Assembly (NCBI GenBank): GCA_018609945.1 | Contig: JAHENO010000258.1 | Location: 1-20,978, forward strand | DNA: 20,978 nt | From: Haloarculaceae archaeon | Lineage (GTDB): Archaea > Halobacteriota > Halobacteria > Halobacteriales > Haloarculaceae | Reading direction: 5' to 3' | Shown: one piece after another, positions 1-7,496 of the stretch | Layout of the letters: each line of letters starts with the position of its first letter | Position numbering within the stretch: the first letter of the stretch is position 1 | The notes under the pieces: model-generated | Seen by the model: only the letters and a program-made list of their open reading frames with translations | Told to the model about the DNA's origin: nothing | The model's database searches: none | Program-made: the position numbers and the translations under genes

Positions 1-151
1 CCACGACATCGAGACGGCGGTCATGGAGTCCATCCAGGACCTCCCCGAGGTCGACGACGCCTTCGTCCACGTCGACCCGAAGGAGGCCGGCGAGTGGAAG
101 ACCGACGAGGAGGTCGACCGACTCGTGGGTGGCGGCCGCGAGGGCGAGTAG
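1..151 (+). CDS. C-terminal end of a probable cation diffusion facilitator (CDF) transporter, partial
   Basis: Only the last 49 codons are present; the gene enters from the left edge and stops with TAG at 149-151. The peptide starts HDIETAVMES and continues through a VDDAFVHVDPKE segment to an acidic tail. A His-containing amphipathic helix followed by a 'v.d.fvHvdP' strand is what the cytoplasmic dimerisation domain at the end of CDF metal-efflux transporters looks like. These proteins export Zn2+, Fe2+ or Mn2+ through a six-helix membrane domain, which lies outside the window. It converges on the methylthiotransferase gene with a 9-bp gap. Identification rests on about 25 residues, so it is tentative; the reading frame itself is secure because acidic haloarchaeal codon use continues to the stop. 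Confidence 0.5.
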   Translation, partial: HDIETAVMESIQDLPEVDDAFVHVDPKEAGEWKTDEEVDRLVGGGREGE

Positions 152-160
152 CGTGGCTGT

Positions 161-1423
161 CTACCGAACCAACTCGCCGAGCGCGTAGACGGTGTTGTGG
201 CCAGTGATCTCGGCGTCGACGACGTCGCCGAGTCCGACCCCGTGGCGTTCGGCGCCGGGGATGGCGACCTGCCGGTAGGCGCGGTCGTAGCCGACCATCG
301 AGTCGTCGGTGCCGTCCTCGGTGATCAGCACCTCGCTCTCCCGGCCGACCATCGACTCGTGGGCCGCGCCGACGACATCCATCTTGACGTCGGTCATCTC
401 CGAGGAGCGTTCCTTCTTCAGGGTGCCGCCCAGTCCCTTCATGTCGGCGGCGTCGGTGCCGGGTCGCTTCGAGAAGCGCGTGACGTTGATCTTCTCCGGG
501 CGGGTCTCCCGGAGCAGGGCCAGGGACTGCTCGTGGTCGCGGTCGGTCTCCGTGGGGAAGCCGACCACGAAGTCCGTCGAGAGCGTCCAGTACTCGAGAT
601 GGGCGTCGAATGTCTCGACGACCTCGACGAACTCCTCGACGCGGTGCTGGCGACGCATGTCGGCGAGCACGTCGTCGCTGCCCGACTGCACCGGGACGTG
701 CAGGAAGTTGTACAGCTTCTCGTTGTCTGCGAACACCCGCGCGAGTTCCTCGCGGACGCCGTGAATCCCGCGAGGGTTGGCCATCCCCACCCGGACCCGG
801 AAGTCGCCGTCGATGGCGCAGATCCGCTCCAGGAGTTCGGGCAGGAGACTCTCGCCCCGGTTGCGGTCCCAGCCGTAGACGCCGGTGTCCTGTCCCGTCA
901 CGCGGATTTCTTTTGCGCCGGCGTGGACGAGCGCGCGGGCCTTCTCGACGTTCTCCGCGATGGGCGGTGACTCGATCCGCCCCGTCGCACGCTTGGTGAT
1001 GCAGTACGAGCAGTCGCTCATACAGCCACGCGCAATCGGGAGGATGCCGACCACGCCGTCGAGGACGGGTTCGGTGTCGGCCGTCGGCGTCGGACACTCG
1101 CCGTTCAGCACGTGGGCGGGGACGTCGTCCCAGTGGAGTATCTCCGCGTCGACGCCGGCCTCGCGGAACGCGTCGCCCTGTGCGAGGGCCATACAGCCCG
1201 TGACGACGAGGTCGGCGGGGGTCTCCTCGTCGAGTTCCCGGGCCCGCCGGAGCATGTTGCGCTCTGTCTTCTCGACGACGGTGCAGGTGTTGAGGATGGC
1301 CACGTCGGCCTCGTCCGGGCCGGCGGCGGGACGGTGCCCCCCTTCCCGCAGGGCCCGCTCGATGGCGCGGCTCTCGCCGCGGTTGGACGTACACCCGTAC
1401 GTCTCGATGTGGTAGCGGGCCAT
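161..1423 (-). CDS. tRNA t6A37 methylthiotransferase (MtaB/CDKAL1-type radical SAM enzyme)
   Basis: This 420-residue protein has the full three-domain layout of the methylthiotransferase family. The N-terminal UPF0004 domain carries three cluster cysteines (C11 in ETYGCTSN, C47 in NTCTVV, C77 in VTGCMA). A radical-SAM domain follows with CMSDCSYC (C134, C138, C141) after the typical 'PIARG'. A C-terminal TRAM-like domain starts near residue 355. Family members add a methylthio group to N6-threonylcarbamoyladenosine at position 37 of ANN-decoding tRNAs, using two 4Fe-4S clusters. The archaeal/eukaryotic MtaB branch fits better than MiaB because archaea make t6A and lack i6A. The start at 1423 is supported by the YHIETYGC motif beginning at once and by an A/T box at 1447-1454. 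It is a core tRNA modification gene and the neighbours give no functional hint. Confidence 0.9.
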   Translation of the reverse strand: MARYHIETYGCTSNRGESRAIERALREGGHRPAAGPDEADVAILNTCTVVEKTERNMLRRARELDEETPADLVVTGCMALAQGDAFREAGVDAEILHWDDVPAHVLNGECPTPTADTEPVLDGVVGILPIARGCMSDCSYCITKRATGRIESPPIAENVEKARALVHAGAKEIRVTGQDTGVYGWDRNRGESLLPELLERICAIDGDFRVRVGMANPRGIHGVREELARVFADNEKLYNFLHVPVQSGSDDVLADMRRQHRVEEFVEVVETFDAHLEYWTLSTDFVVGFPTETDRDHEQSLALLRETRPEKINVTRFSKRPGTDAADMKGLGGTLKKERSSEMTDVKMDVVGAAHESMVGRESEVLITEDGTDDSMVGYDRAYRQVAIPGAERHGVGLGDVVDAEITGHNTVYALGELVR

Positions 1424-1446
1424 ACTTCCGGATACGTGCCTGCGGG

Positions 1447-1454
1447 CAAAAACT
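1447..1454 (-). promoter_or_regulatory. TATA-like box for the methylthiotransferase gene
   Basis: Read on the minus strand the box is AGTTTTTG, centred about 27 bp before the ATG at 1423. That spacing fits a leaderless or nearly leaderless archaeal transcript. It is inferred from position and composition only. Confidence 0.45.
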
Positions 1455-1520
1455 CGGTGTTTCGGGCCGTCGGGCAGTCACCGGGCCCGGTGGGTCGGGA
1501 CCGCCTGCGGGTCACCACCG

Positions 1521-1526
1521 TTATTG
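1521..1526 (+). promoter_or_regulatory. TATA-like box deciding the start of the spermidine-synthase-like gene
   Basis: TTATTG at 1521-1526 lies about 27 bp before the GTG at 1551, so a leaderless transcript would begin at that GTG. The in-frame TTG at 1524 sits inside the box, which argues against it as the start codon. Confidence 0.4.
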
Positions 1527-1550
1527 CTCCCCAGCAGTAAGGGCGGGTAC

Positions 1551-3182
1551 GTGCCCTCCGCCACCCAGTTCCCGAACGGGCTCGTGCCGACTCGCGTCGA
1601 GGTCGCGGTGTTCGTCTCGGGCGTCGCCAGCATGGGCCTGGAGATCGTCGCCGGCCGCCAGCTCGCGCCCGCGTTCGGGTCGAGCGTCTTCACCTGGGGC
1701 AGTGTCATCGGCGTCTTCCTCGCGGCGCTGGCGCTGGGCTACTGGATCGCCGGCCGCCGCGCTGCCGGTCGCGCGTCCCGGGGTGCGCTCGCGGCCGTAC
1801 TCGTCGGGGCGGCGCTGTACGTCGCCCTCCTGCTCGTGTTCGCCGAACCGTTCCTGGCATACTCCGAGGGGCTCGGGCTCCCGCCACGCCTCGCCCCCAT
1901 CCTTCCCGTGACGGTCCTGTTCGGGCCGCCGACGGTCCTGCTGGGATTCATCAGCCCCTACGCGGCCGAACTGGTCGAGGCCAAGAGTACCGGCGACGCC
2001 TCTGGGCGGGTCTACGCCCTCGGCACCGCCGGCTCCATCCTCGGGGCCTTCGCCACCACGTTCCTGCTCGTGCCCGCCCTCGGCGTCGTCGGCATCGAGT
2101 TCGCCTTCGGGGTGTTGCTGATCGGGACGGCCCTCGTCGTGGGCCCGCGCCAGTCGGTACAGGTCGGCGCGGCCGTCCTCGTCGGGGTGGCGCTGGTCGG
2201 CGCCTTCGCCCTCAGCGGCGTCGGCACGAGCGTCGGCGGCGAGACCCTCTACGAGACCGACACCGCCTACCAGCACCTCGAAGTCGTCGACAGCGGCGAC
2301 ACGCGGACGCTGTACCTCGATGGCGTGCCACACAGCGCGATGTACCTCGACCGGCCCGACCGGTACGTCTTCGAGTACACCCGGTACTTCCACCTCTCGA
2401 TGCTGGCCGTCCAGGACCCCGAGGAGGTCGACCGCGTCCTCTTCGTCGGTGGCGGTGGCTTCTCCGGCCCGAAGCGGTTCCTCTCGGAGTACGACGTCAC
2501 CGTCGACGTCGTCGAGATCGACCCCGCGGTGGTCGAGGCTGCCGAGACCTACTTCGGCGTCCGCCAGTCCGACCGGCTGAACGTCCACACCATGGACGGC
2601 CGCGAGTACCTCCAGCGGACCAACCACACCTACGACGTGGTCGTCCTCGACGCCTACCGGGCCGACCGCGTGCCCTACCACATGACGACCGTCGAGTTCA
2701 TGGACCTCGTCAGCAGCCGTCTCGACGCCGATGGGGTCGTCGTCGCGAACGTCATCTCGGCCCGCGAGGGTCCCCAGTCGCAGTTCTACCGCGCCCAGTA
2801 CCGCACGATGGACCGCGCGTTCCCGAACGTCTACAGCTTCCCGACCAGCGAGGCGGGCGTCCTCCAGAACATCGAACTCGTCGCCTCGAAGGACCCGCAG
2901 ACGCTCTCGGAGGCACAGTTCCGCGAACGCAACCGCGAGCGCGATATCGGCATCGACCTCTCGGGCGAGATCGACCACTACCGGGGCTCGGTCCGGGTCG
3001 GCGACGCGCCGCTGTTGCGCGACGGCAACGCACCCGTCGACAGCCTGCTCGCCAGCCAGGTCGACATGCAGTACGTCGTCGAACGCACGGACGAGAACAC
3101 GACCGTCTCGGAGACGGGCGCGGTTCGACCGCCGACCGCGAGCGGTGCTACGTCTCCACCACCAGCAGCCGCAGGTCCATGA
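1551..3182 (+). CDS. Polytopic membrane protein with C-terminal spermidine-synthase-like domain
   Basis: The N-terminal ~220 residues form about seven hydrophobic segments, for example VAVFVSGVASMGLEIV and SVIGVFLAALALGYWIAG. A soluble spermidine-synthase fold follows: a GGGGFSGPK nucleotide loop near residue 300, VVEIDP near 320 (acidic ligand for the SAM-type ribose), DGREYLQ near 350 and a VVLDAYRADRVPYHMTT strand-loop near 365. Soluble spermidine synthases have DSTDP-type residues at the last position; here the loop is DAYRADRVP, as in membrane-fused 'spermidine synthase-like' proteins whose product is not known. Aminopropyl transfer is thus possible but unproven. I use GTG 1551 (543 residues) because of the upstream TATA-like box; TTG 1524 and GTG 1584 are alternatives. 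The last 35 bp overlap the converging glycerate-kinase-like gene. Confidence 0.85.
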   Translation: MPSATQFPNGLVPTRVEVAVFVSGVASMGLEIVAGRQLAPAFGSSVFTWGSVIGVFLAALALGYWIAGRRAAGRASRGALAAVLVGAALYVALLLVFAEPFLAYSEGLGLPPRLAPILPVTVLFGPPTVLLGFISPYAAELVEAKSTGDASGRVYALGTAGSILGAFATTFLLVPALGVVGIEFAFGVLLIGTALVVGPRQSVQVGAAVLVGVALVGAFALSGVGTSVGGETLYETDTAYQHLEVVDSGDTRTLYLDGVPHSAMYLDRPDRYVFEYTRYFHLSMLAVQDPEEVDRVLFVGGGGFSGPKRFLSEYDVTVDVVEIDPAVVEAAETYFGVRQSDRLNVHTMDGREYLQRTNHTYDVVVLDAYRADRVPYHMTTVEFMDLVSSRLDADGVVVANVISAREGPQSQFYRAQYRTMDRAFPNVYSFPTSEAGVLQNIELVASKDPQTLSEAQFRERNRERDIGIDLSGEIDHYRGSVRVGDAPLLRDGNAPVDSLLASQVDMQYVVERTDENTTVSETGAVRPPTASGATSPPPAAAGP

Positions 3183-4509
3183 CGTTCGTCCCCGTCGGGC
3201 CCGTATAGATCGCGTCCCCGGCCGCGTCGAGGGCCGTCGAACTGTCGTGTCGGTCCAGGCACTCGCGGGGGGTGAGGCCCGCCGCGCGCATCCGTTCGAC
3301 GGTCGAGCAGTCGACGAGCGCGCCCGCGATGTCGGTCGGCCCGTCGGTCCCGTCGGTCCCGAGCGCGAGTGCGGTCACGTCGGGGGCGTCGACGATATCG
3401 AGCGCGAGCGCCAGCCCGAACTCCTGATTGGGGCCGCCCGACCCGGCCTCGCCGGTCACGGTGACGGTCGTCTCCCCGCCCGAGACGAGGGCGCAGGGCG
3501 GCCCGACCGGCCGTCCGTGGGCCTCGATCTCCGCGGCAACGGCTCCGAAGACGCGCGCGACCTCCCGGCTCTCGCCCTCGATGGACGACGAGAGGATCGT
3601 CGACTCGTAACCCAGTTCTGCTGCCCGATCCCTGGCGGCCTCGCAGGCGTCGACGGCGTCCGCGAGGACGACCGTCGCCCTCTCCAGCGCGTCCATCGCC
3701 GCGAGGTCCCCCGGCCGTGGCGTCTCGGGTCGCTCTCCCGACGCGCCCGCCTCCAGGTGGGCACGGACCGCGTCGGGGACGGCCTCGGCCAGCCCGTGCC
3801 GGTCGAGGACGGCCAGCGCGTCCGCGAAGGTCGTCCCGTCGCCGACGGTCGGCCCCCACGGCTCGCCGGCTACCTCGTCGACGACCACGAGCGTGGCGAG
3901 GGCTGCGGGCGCGACCTGTCGGGCGAGCCGACCGCCCTTGACCGCCGAGAGGTGTTTCCTGACCGCGTTCACCGCCTCGATCGGCAGGCCGGCCCCCAGC
4001 AGGAGGTCGGTCGTCTCCCTGAGGTCGGCCAGCGAGAGCCCCGCGGCCGGTCGGACGCACTGCGCCGAGGCCCCGCCCGTGATACAGGCGATCACGAGGT
4101 CGTCGGGGCCCGCCCGCCCGGCGATGTCGGCGATGGCCTGGCCGGCTTCGAGACTCGTCTCGTCGGGGAGCGGGTGGCCGGCCCCCAGAACGCGCAGGCC
4201 GTCGGTGTCCGGCACCTGACCGCGTTTCTCCGCGATCACGCCCTCCGTGACGCGGTCGCCGAGAACCGCCAGCAGGGCCGTGGCGACGGCCGCCGAACCC
4301 TTGCCCGCCGCGATGACGTACAGGTCCTCGACGCCGGCCAGGTCGAACGACCGGTCGCCGACCCACAGCGTCGACCCCGCGCGTTCGACCGCCTCTGGCA
4401 CCGTCCGGCTCGGGTGAACCGCCTCGATTGCAGCGGTCGCGATGTCCAGCGCCGCCTCGCGAGCGCCCTCGTTGCCGTGGTCGGTGAGACCCTCGCGGTT
4501 CCGTATCAC
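3148..4509 (-). CDS. Divergent glycerate 2-kinase-like protein (MOFRL/DUF4147 family)
   Basis: This 453-residue protein matches the archaeal/bacterial glycerate 2-kinase family, which phosphorylates D-glycerate to 2-phosphoglycerate with ATP. Visible family motifs are AAGK (67-70), GHPLPDE (111-117), NAVRKHLSAVKGG (181-193), SGGETTVTV (343-351), GGPNQEF (358-364), GTDGTDGPTD (384-393) and GPTGTN (437-442). Two segments are unusual. The usual SGGGSAL is TGGASAQCVRPA, and the usual 'GND..IASGPT' is AGEPWGPT, so the substrate or phosphate-binding loop is altered. The GTG start at 4509 overlaps the TGA stop of the enolase-like gene (GTGA), implying translational coupling and a shared pathway. A longer in-frame extension to 4662 is only a shadow of the enolase gene. 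Kinase family membership is secure; the true substrate may not be glycerate. Confidence 0.88.
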   Translation of the reverse strand: MIRNREGLTDHGNEGAREAALDIATAAIEAVHPSRTVPEAVERAGSTLWVGDRSFDLAGVEDLYVIAAGKGSAAVATALLAVLGDRVTEGVIAEKRGQVPDTDGLRVLGAGHPLPDETSLEAGQAIADIAGRAGPDDLVIACITGGASAQCVRPAAGLSLADLRETTDLLLGAGLPIEAVNAVRKHLSAVKGGRLARQVAPAALATLVVVDEVAGEPWGPTVGDGTTFADALAVLDRHGLAEAVPDAVRAHLEAGASGERPETPRPGDLAAMDALERATVVLADAVDACEAARDRAAELGYESTILSSSIEGESREVARVFGAVAAEIEAHGRPVGPPCALVSGGETTVTVTGEAGSGGPNQEFGLALALDIVDAPDVTALALGTDGTDGPTDIAGALVDCSTVERMRAAGLTPRECLDRHDSSTALDAAGDAIYTGPTGTNVMDLRLLVVET

Positions 4510-5771
4510 GGTTCCGCGAACCCGTCGGCGCCGTAGGTCCCGTTCGCGCCGAGTTCGTCCTCGATCGCGAGCAGGCGGTTGTACTGTTCGGTGCGTTCGC
4601 CCCGGGTGACGCCGGTCTTGATCTGTCCGGCGCCGAGCCCGACGGCGAGGTCGGCGAGCCACGTGTCCGGCGTCTGGCCGGACCGCTCGGAGACCTGGAC
4701 CGCGTACCCGTTCCGGGTCGCGAGGCGTGCCGCCTCGCTGGCTTCGGTGACCGTCCCGACCTGGTTGACTTTCAGCAGGAGGGCAGTCGCGGCGCCCCGC
4801 TCGATGCCCCGCTCTAGCCTGTGGGGATCGGTCACGAACAGGTCGTCACCGACGACCTGGACGTCGAGCCGGTCGGCCAGTTCCGCAAAGCCCGCGAAGT
4901 CCTCCTCGTGGAGGGGGTCCTCCAGCGAGACGAGCGGGTAAGCCCCGACAAGCTCCTCGTAGAGGGCCAGCAGGTCCTCGCGTCCCAGTCGCTCGCCGAA
5001 CAGGTCGTAGCAGCCGGCGTCGGAGTCGTAGAAGTGCGTCGCGGCGACGTCGGCCGCGAGGGCAAAGGAGTCCCCGTACCCCAGTTCTTCGATTGCCTCC
5101 CACAGGCACGCGAAGGCCTCGCGTGGGTCGCCCATCCCGACGGGGTTGTAGCCGCCCTCGTCGCCGACGTTGCGCGAGGCCTGGCCGTAGGAATCCGCGA
5201 GGGCGTCGCCGAGTTCGTAGTAGACCTCCGCGCCCATGCGGATGGCCTCGGCGAAGGAGTCGGCCCCGACCGGCACGGCCTGGTGTTCCTGGAAGGGGAG
5301 GTCGCTGCCCGAGAGTTCGCCCCCCTCGATCATGTCGAGGAAGGGAACCGGGAGCCGCGCGGCGGTCGCGCCGCCGACGTGCCGGTAGAGCGGCCGTCCG
5401 GTCGCCGCCGCGCCCGCTTTCAGACACGCCAGCGAGACGCCGGTGACGACGTTGCCACCGAGGTCCGACAGGTCCGCGGTGCCGTCCAGTTCAAGGAGCG
5501 CCCGGTCGACCGCTCGCTGGTCGGTGACCGACCGGCCACGGAGTTCGGGCGCGACCCGGTCCTCGACCGTCGAGACGGCCGTCCTGACGCCCCGGCCGCG
5601 GTAGCGCCCGCCGCCGTCGCGGGCCTCGACTGCCTCCCTGGTGCCCCGGGAACGGCCGGCCGGGACGTCCGCCGTCCCGGTTCCCGCCGGCGTCTCGACG
5701 GTAACCCGGAGCGTGGGTTCGAGCCGGTTGTCGAGGATTTCGCGGGCGCGCACGCCGACGATGTCCGTCAT
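4506..5771 (-). CDS. Divergent enolase paralogue (enolase superfamily), substrate uncertain
   Basis: The protein is 421 residues, full length for enolase, which interconverts 2-phosphoglycerate and PEP. The fold signature is complete: S41 in PAGRSRG, E162 in FQEHQ, E205 in NVGDEGGYNP, metal ligands D241, E284 (SLEDP) and D309 (VGDDLF), K334 (LLKVNQVGT), and K385 (GQIKTG). Two positions depart from true enolases: the GGxHA histidine is Leu153 (GGELSG), and SHRSGET is SERSGQT, giving Glu362 for the second histidine. Both histidines lie near substrate in enolase. Because the Mg ligands and the Lys/Glu acid-base pair remain, an active but re-specialised enzyme is likelier than a dead one. The housekeeping enolase of haloarchaea normally sits in the rpoK-eno-rps2 region, so this would be a second copy. 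It lies 52 bp after the hydroxyacid dehydrogenase and overlaps the kinase. Confidence 0.88.
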   Translation of the reverse strand: MTDIVGVRAREILDNRLEPTLRVTVETPAGTGTADVPAGRSRGTREAVEARDGGGRYRGRGVRTAVSTVEDRVAPELRGRSVTDQRAVDRALLELDGTADLSDLGGNVVTGVSLACLKAGAAATGRPLYRHVGGATAARLPVPFLDMIEGGELSGSDLPFQEHQAVPVGADSFAEAIRMGAEVYYELGDALADSYGQASRNVGDEGGYNPVGMGDPREAFACLWEAIEELGYGDSFALAADVAATHFYDSDAGCYDLFGERLGREDLLALYEELVGAYPLVSLEDPLHEEDFAGFAELADRLDVQVVGDDLFVTDPHRLERGIERGAATALLLKVNQVGTVTEASEAARLATRNGYAVQVSERSGQTPDTWLADLAVGLGAGQIKTGVTRGERTEQYNRLLAIEDELGANGTYGADGFAEP

Positions 5772-5823
5772 CGGCTGGACTCCCGGCTGGTGGTCTCGCC
5801 GGCCGGCGATCCGGTGGTCCCCC

Positions 5824-6792
5824 TCACGGCGCGAGCACCTCGTTTTTCAGCCCGTCCGCGTCGGACTCGCGGAGTCGGTCGACGTTCTCCGCGAGGAGGG
5901 CCGCGAGCCGCGGCCAGTGCTGGGGGGAGTGGCCGGCGTTGTGTGGCGTGACGAGGACGTTCTCGAACCGCCAGAGCGGGTGGTCCGCGGGCAGCGGTTC
6001 GGGGTCGACGACGTCGAGTGCCGCCCCGCGGATGGACTGCCTCTCCAGGGCCGCGGTCAGCGCGTCGGTATCGACGACCTTTCCCCGCCCGACGTTCACG
6101 AGCACGGCCTCGGGGGGTAGCGTCGCGAAGGCCTCCTCGTCGAGAAGCCCCCGCGTCGTCTCGGTCAGCGGACACGCCAGGACGACGTACTCGCTGCGGG
6201 CGAAGGCCTCGTGGACGGCCGCCTCGTCGTAGCCGACCACCTCGTCGGCCGGCCCGCCCTTCGAGGGGGTGTGCCGGACGCCGATGGTCTCGACGCCAAA
6301 GCCCGCCAGGCGCTCCAGCGTCGCCGTGCCGATAGAGCCCATCCCGACGACCGTGACGGTGCTGCCCTGCAGTTCGTGACCCTGGAAGTGACGCCACTCG
6401 CGGTTTCGGGTGCGCCGCAGTCCCTCGTGGAGGCGCCGGGCGAACAGCAGCACACACCCCACGACCGTCTCGGCGATGTTGGGTGCGTGGATGCCGGCCG
6501 CGCTCGTCACGGCGACCCCCCGCTCGGCGAGTGCCTCCAGCGGGAGGTGTTCCGTCCCGGCCCACGAGCAGGCAAACAGGTCCAGGTTCGCCGCCTCCGC
6601 GAGTACCTCCCGGTCGATGTCCTCGCCGGTGGCGATGTCGGCGTCGGCGACGTACTCGCGTTCCTGGTGGGGCGTCCGGGCCAGTCGGACCTCGCAGTCG
6701 GGCAGTCTGTCGCGCAACTCCGCGGCGTACTCGCGCGCTGGCAGTCCGTGCGTCGTGTCCCTGAACACGACGATGGTCGGTGACTCGGTCAT
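5824..6792 (-). CDS. D-2-hydroxyacid dehydrogenase (NADP(H)-type signature)
   Basis: This 322-residue protein belongs to the D-isomer-specific 2-hydroxyacid dehydrogenases, which reduce 2-oxoacids such as glyoxylate or hydroxypyruvate. The Rossmann motif is VVGMGSIG (148-155). The catalytic set is complete: R236 in NVGRG, E265 in DPEPLP and H284 in TPHNAG. After the second Rossmann strand comes GVRHTPSK, whose Arg and Lys are typical of NADP(H) preference. The N-terminal domain is divergent from the GyaR-like paralogue at 19371-20378. The ATG at 6792 is chosen over the GTG at 6801 because a Shine-Dalgarno match (GAGGTGA, 6798-6804) is 5 nt before it and a TATA box is 26 bp upstream. It probably belongs with the downstream enolase-like and kinase-like genes. 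A role in making a hydroxyacid for the kinase is inference. Confidence 0.88.
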   Translation of the reverse strand: MTESPTIVVFRDTTHGLPAREYAAELRDRLPDCEVRLARTPHQEREYVADADIATGEDIDREVLAEAANLDLFACSWAGTEHLPLEALAERGVAVTSAAGIHAPNIAETVVGCVLLFARRLHEGLRRTRNREWRHFQGHELQGSTVTVVGMGSIGTATLERLAGFGVETIGVRHTPSKGGPADEVVGYDEAAVHEAFARSEYVVLACPLTETTRGLLDEEAFATLPPEAVLVNVGRGKVVDTDALTAALERQSIRGAALDVVDPEPLPADHPLWRFENVLVTPHNAGHSPQHWPRLAALLAENVDRLRESDADGLKNEVLAP

Positions 6793-6797
6793 ACCCC

Positions 6798-6804
6798 TCA
6801 CCTC
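6798..6804 (-). promoter_or_regulatory. Shine-Dalgarno site for the hydroxyacid dehydrogenase
   Basis: GAGGTGA on the minus strand ends 5 nt before the ATG at 6792. A leaderless transcript from the nearby TATA box would lack it, so it would serve mainly read-through transcripts coming from deoC. Confidence 0.5.
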
Positions 6805-6814
6805 GCGCTCGACC

Positions 6815-6821
6815 TATAAAT
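6815..6821 (-). promoter_or_regulatory. TATA box for the hydroxyacid dehydrogenase operon
   Basis: The minus strand reads ATTTATA, centred 26 bp before the ATG at 6792. It overlaps the stop codon of deoC by one base, so the downstream genes could be expressed independently of deoC. Confidence 0.55.
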
Positions 6822-7465
6822 CACTCCGGCGTGTCCGTTGCCTCGCGGTACTCGCTGACGATGACGTCGCCGCTCGAGGCACCGATCCGCTCGGCGCCGG
6901 CGTCGAACATCGCCTCGGCTTTCTCCCAGGAACCGATCCCGCCGCTGGCTTTCACGGGGAGGTATTCGCTCATGATCTCGACGTCATCGACGGTCGCGCC
7001 ACCCTCCGAAAAGCCGGTGGCGGTCTTGACGAACGCAGCGCCGGCCTCGGCGGCGGCCTCGCAGGCCCGGCGGAGTTCGTCGTCTCCGAGGAGCGGTGCC
7101 TCGACGATGACCTTCACCGGGACCGGGACCGTGGCGACCACTTCGGCGATCTCCTCGCGGACCGCGTCGTCCTCGCCGGCCCGGAGGCGCCCGACGTTTG
7201 CCACCACGTCGAGTTCGTCGGCGCCGGCGTCCCAGGCGTCCTGGGCCTCGGCACACTTCGCCTCGGTCGTGTGCTGGCCGTGCGGGAAGCCGACGACCGT
7301 CACGAGGTCGACGTTCGCGTACTCGCCGGCCTCCGCGACGTAGCACGGCGGGACGCAGGCGCGCATCCCCTCGCGGAGCGCAGCGTCGAGGACGCCACGC
7401 ACGTCGTCCCAGGTGGTCGTCGGGCCGAGCACCGTGTGTTCGATTCGCGACGCGACGTCGTCCAT
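6821..7465 (-). CDS. deoC: Deoxyribose-phosphate aldolase
   Basis: The 214-residue product cleaves 2-deoxy-D-ribose 5-phosphate to glyceraldehyde 3-phosphate and acetaldehyde, the last step of deoxynucleoside breakdown. The class I aldolase signature is clear: ELDVVANVG with D86, VKTATGF with the Schiff-base lysine K147, VKASGGIG with K172, and the closing RIGASSG phosphate loop (193-199). Length matches archaeal DERA. The start at 7465 is supported by a TATA-like box 28 bp upstream, and it removes a non-acidic N-terminal extension that reaches 7546. It lies 28 bp before the hydroxyacid dehydrogenase. A nucleoside phosphorylase occurs 4 kb away (11493-12218); both belong to nucleoside salvage, but they are not in one operon. 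Confidence 0.93.
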   Translation of the reverse strand: MDDVASRIEHTVLGPTTTWDDVRGVLDAALREGMRACVPPCYVAEAGEYANVDLVTVVGFPHGQHTTEAKCAEAQDAWDAGADELDVVANVGRLRAGEDDAVREEIAEVVATVPVPVKVIVEAPLLGDDELRRACEAAAEAGAAFVKTATGFSEGGATVDDVEIMSEYLPVKASGGIGSWEKAEAMFDAGAERIGASSGDVIVSEYREATDTPE

Positions 7466-7490
7466 GCACCCCCTATGTGTGGGGGAGACC

Positions 7491-7496
7491 AAATAT
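7491..7496 (-). promoter_or_regulatory. TATA-like box for deoC
   Basis: The minus strand reads ATATTT, centred about 28 bp before the ATG at 7465, consistent with a leaderless transcript. Confidence 0.5.

Noticed and set aside
21..1481. Minus-strand frame of 486 codons
   Set aside because: It is an out-of-frame shadow of the methylthiotransferase gene, with an extreme Arg/Pro content typical of GC-rich antisense or shifted frames.
2731..4536. Long plus-strand open frame of 601 codons
   Set aside because: It shadows the spermidine-synthase-like tail and the kinase gene. Its composition is Arg/Ser-rich and not acidic, and it shows no domain.
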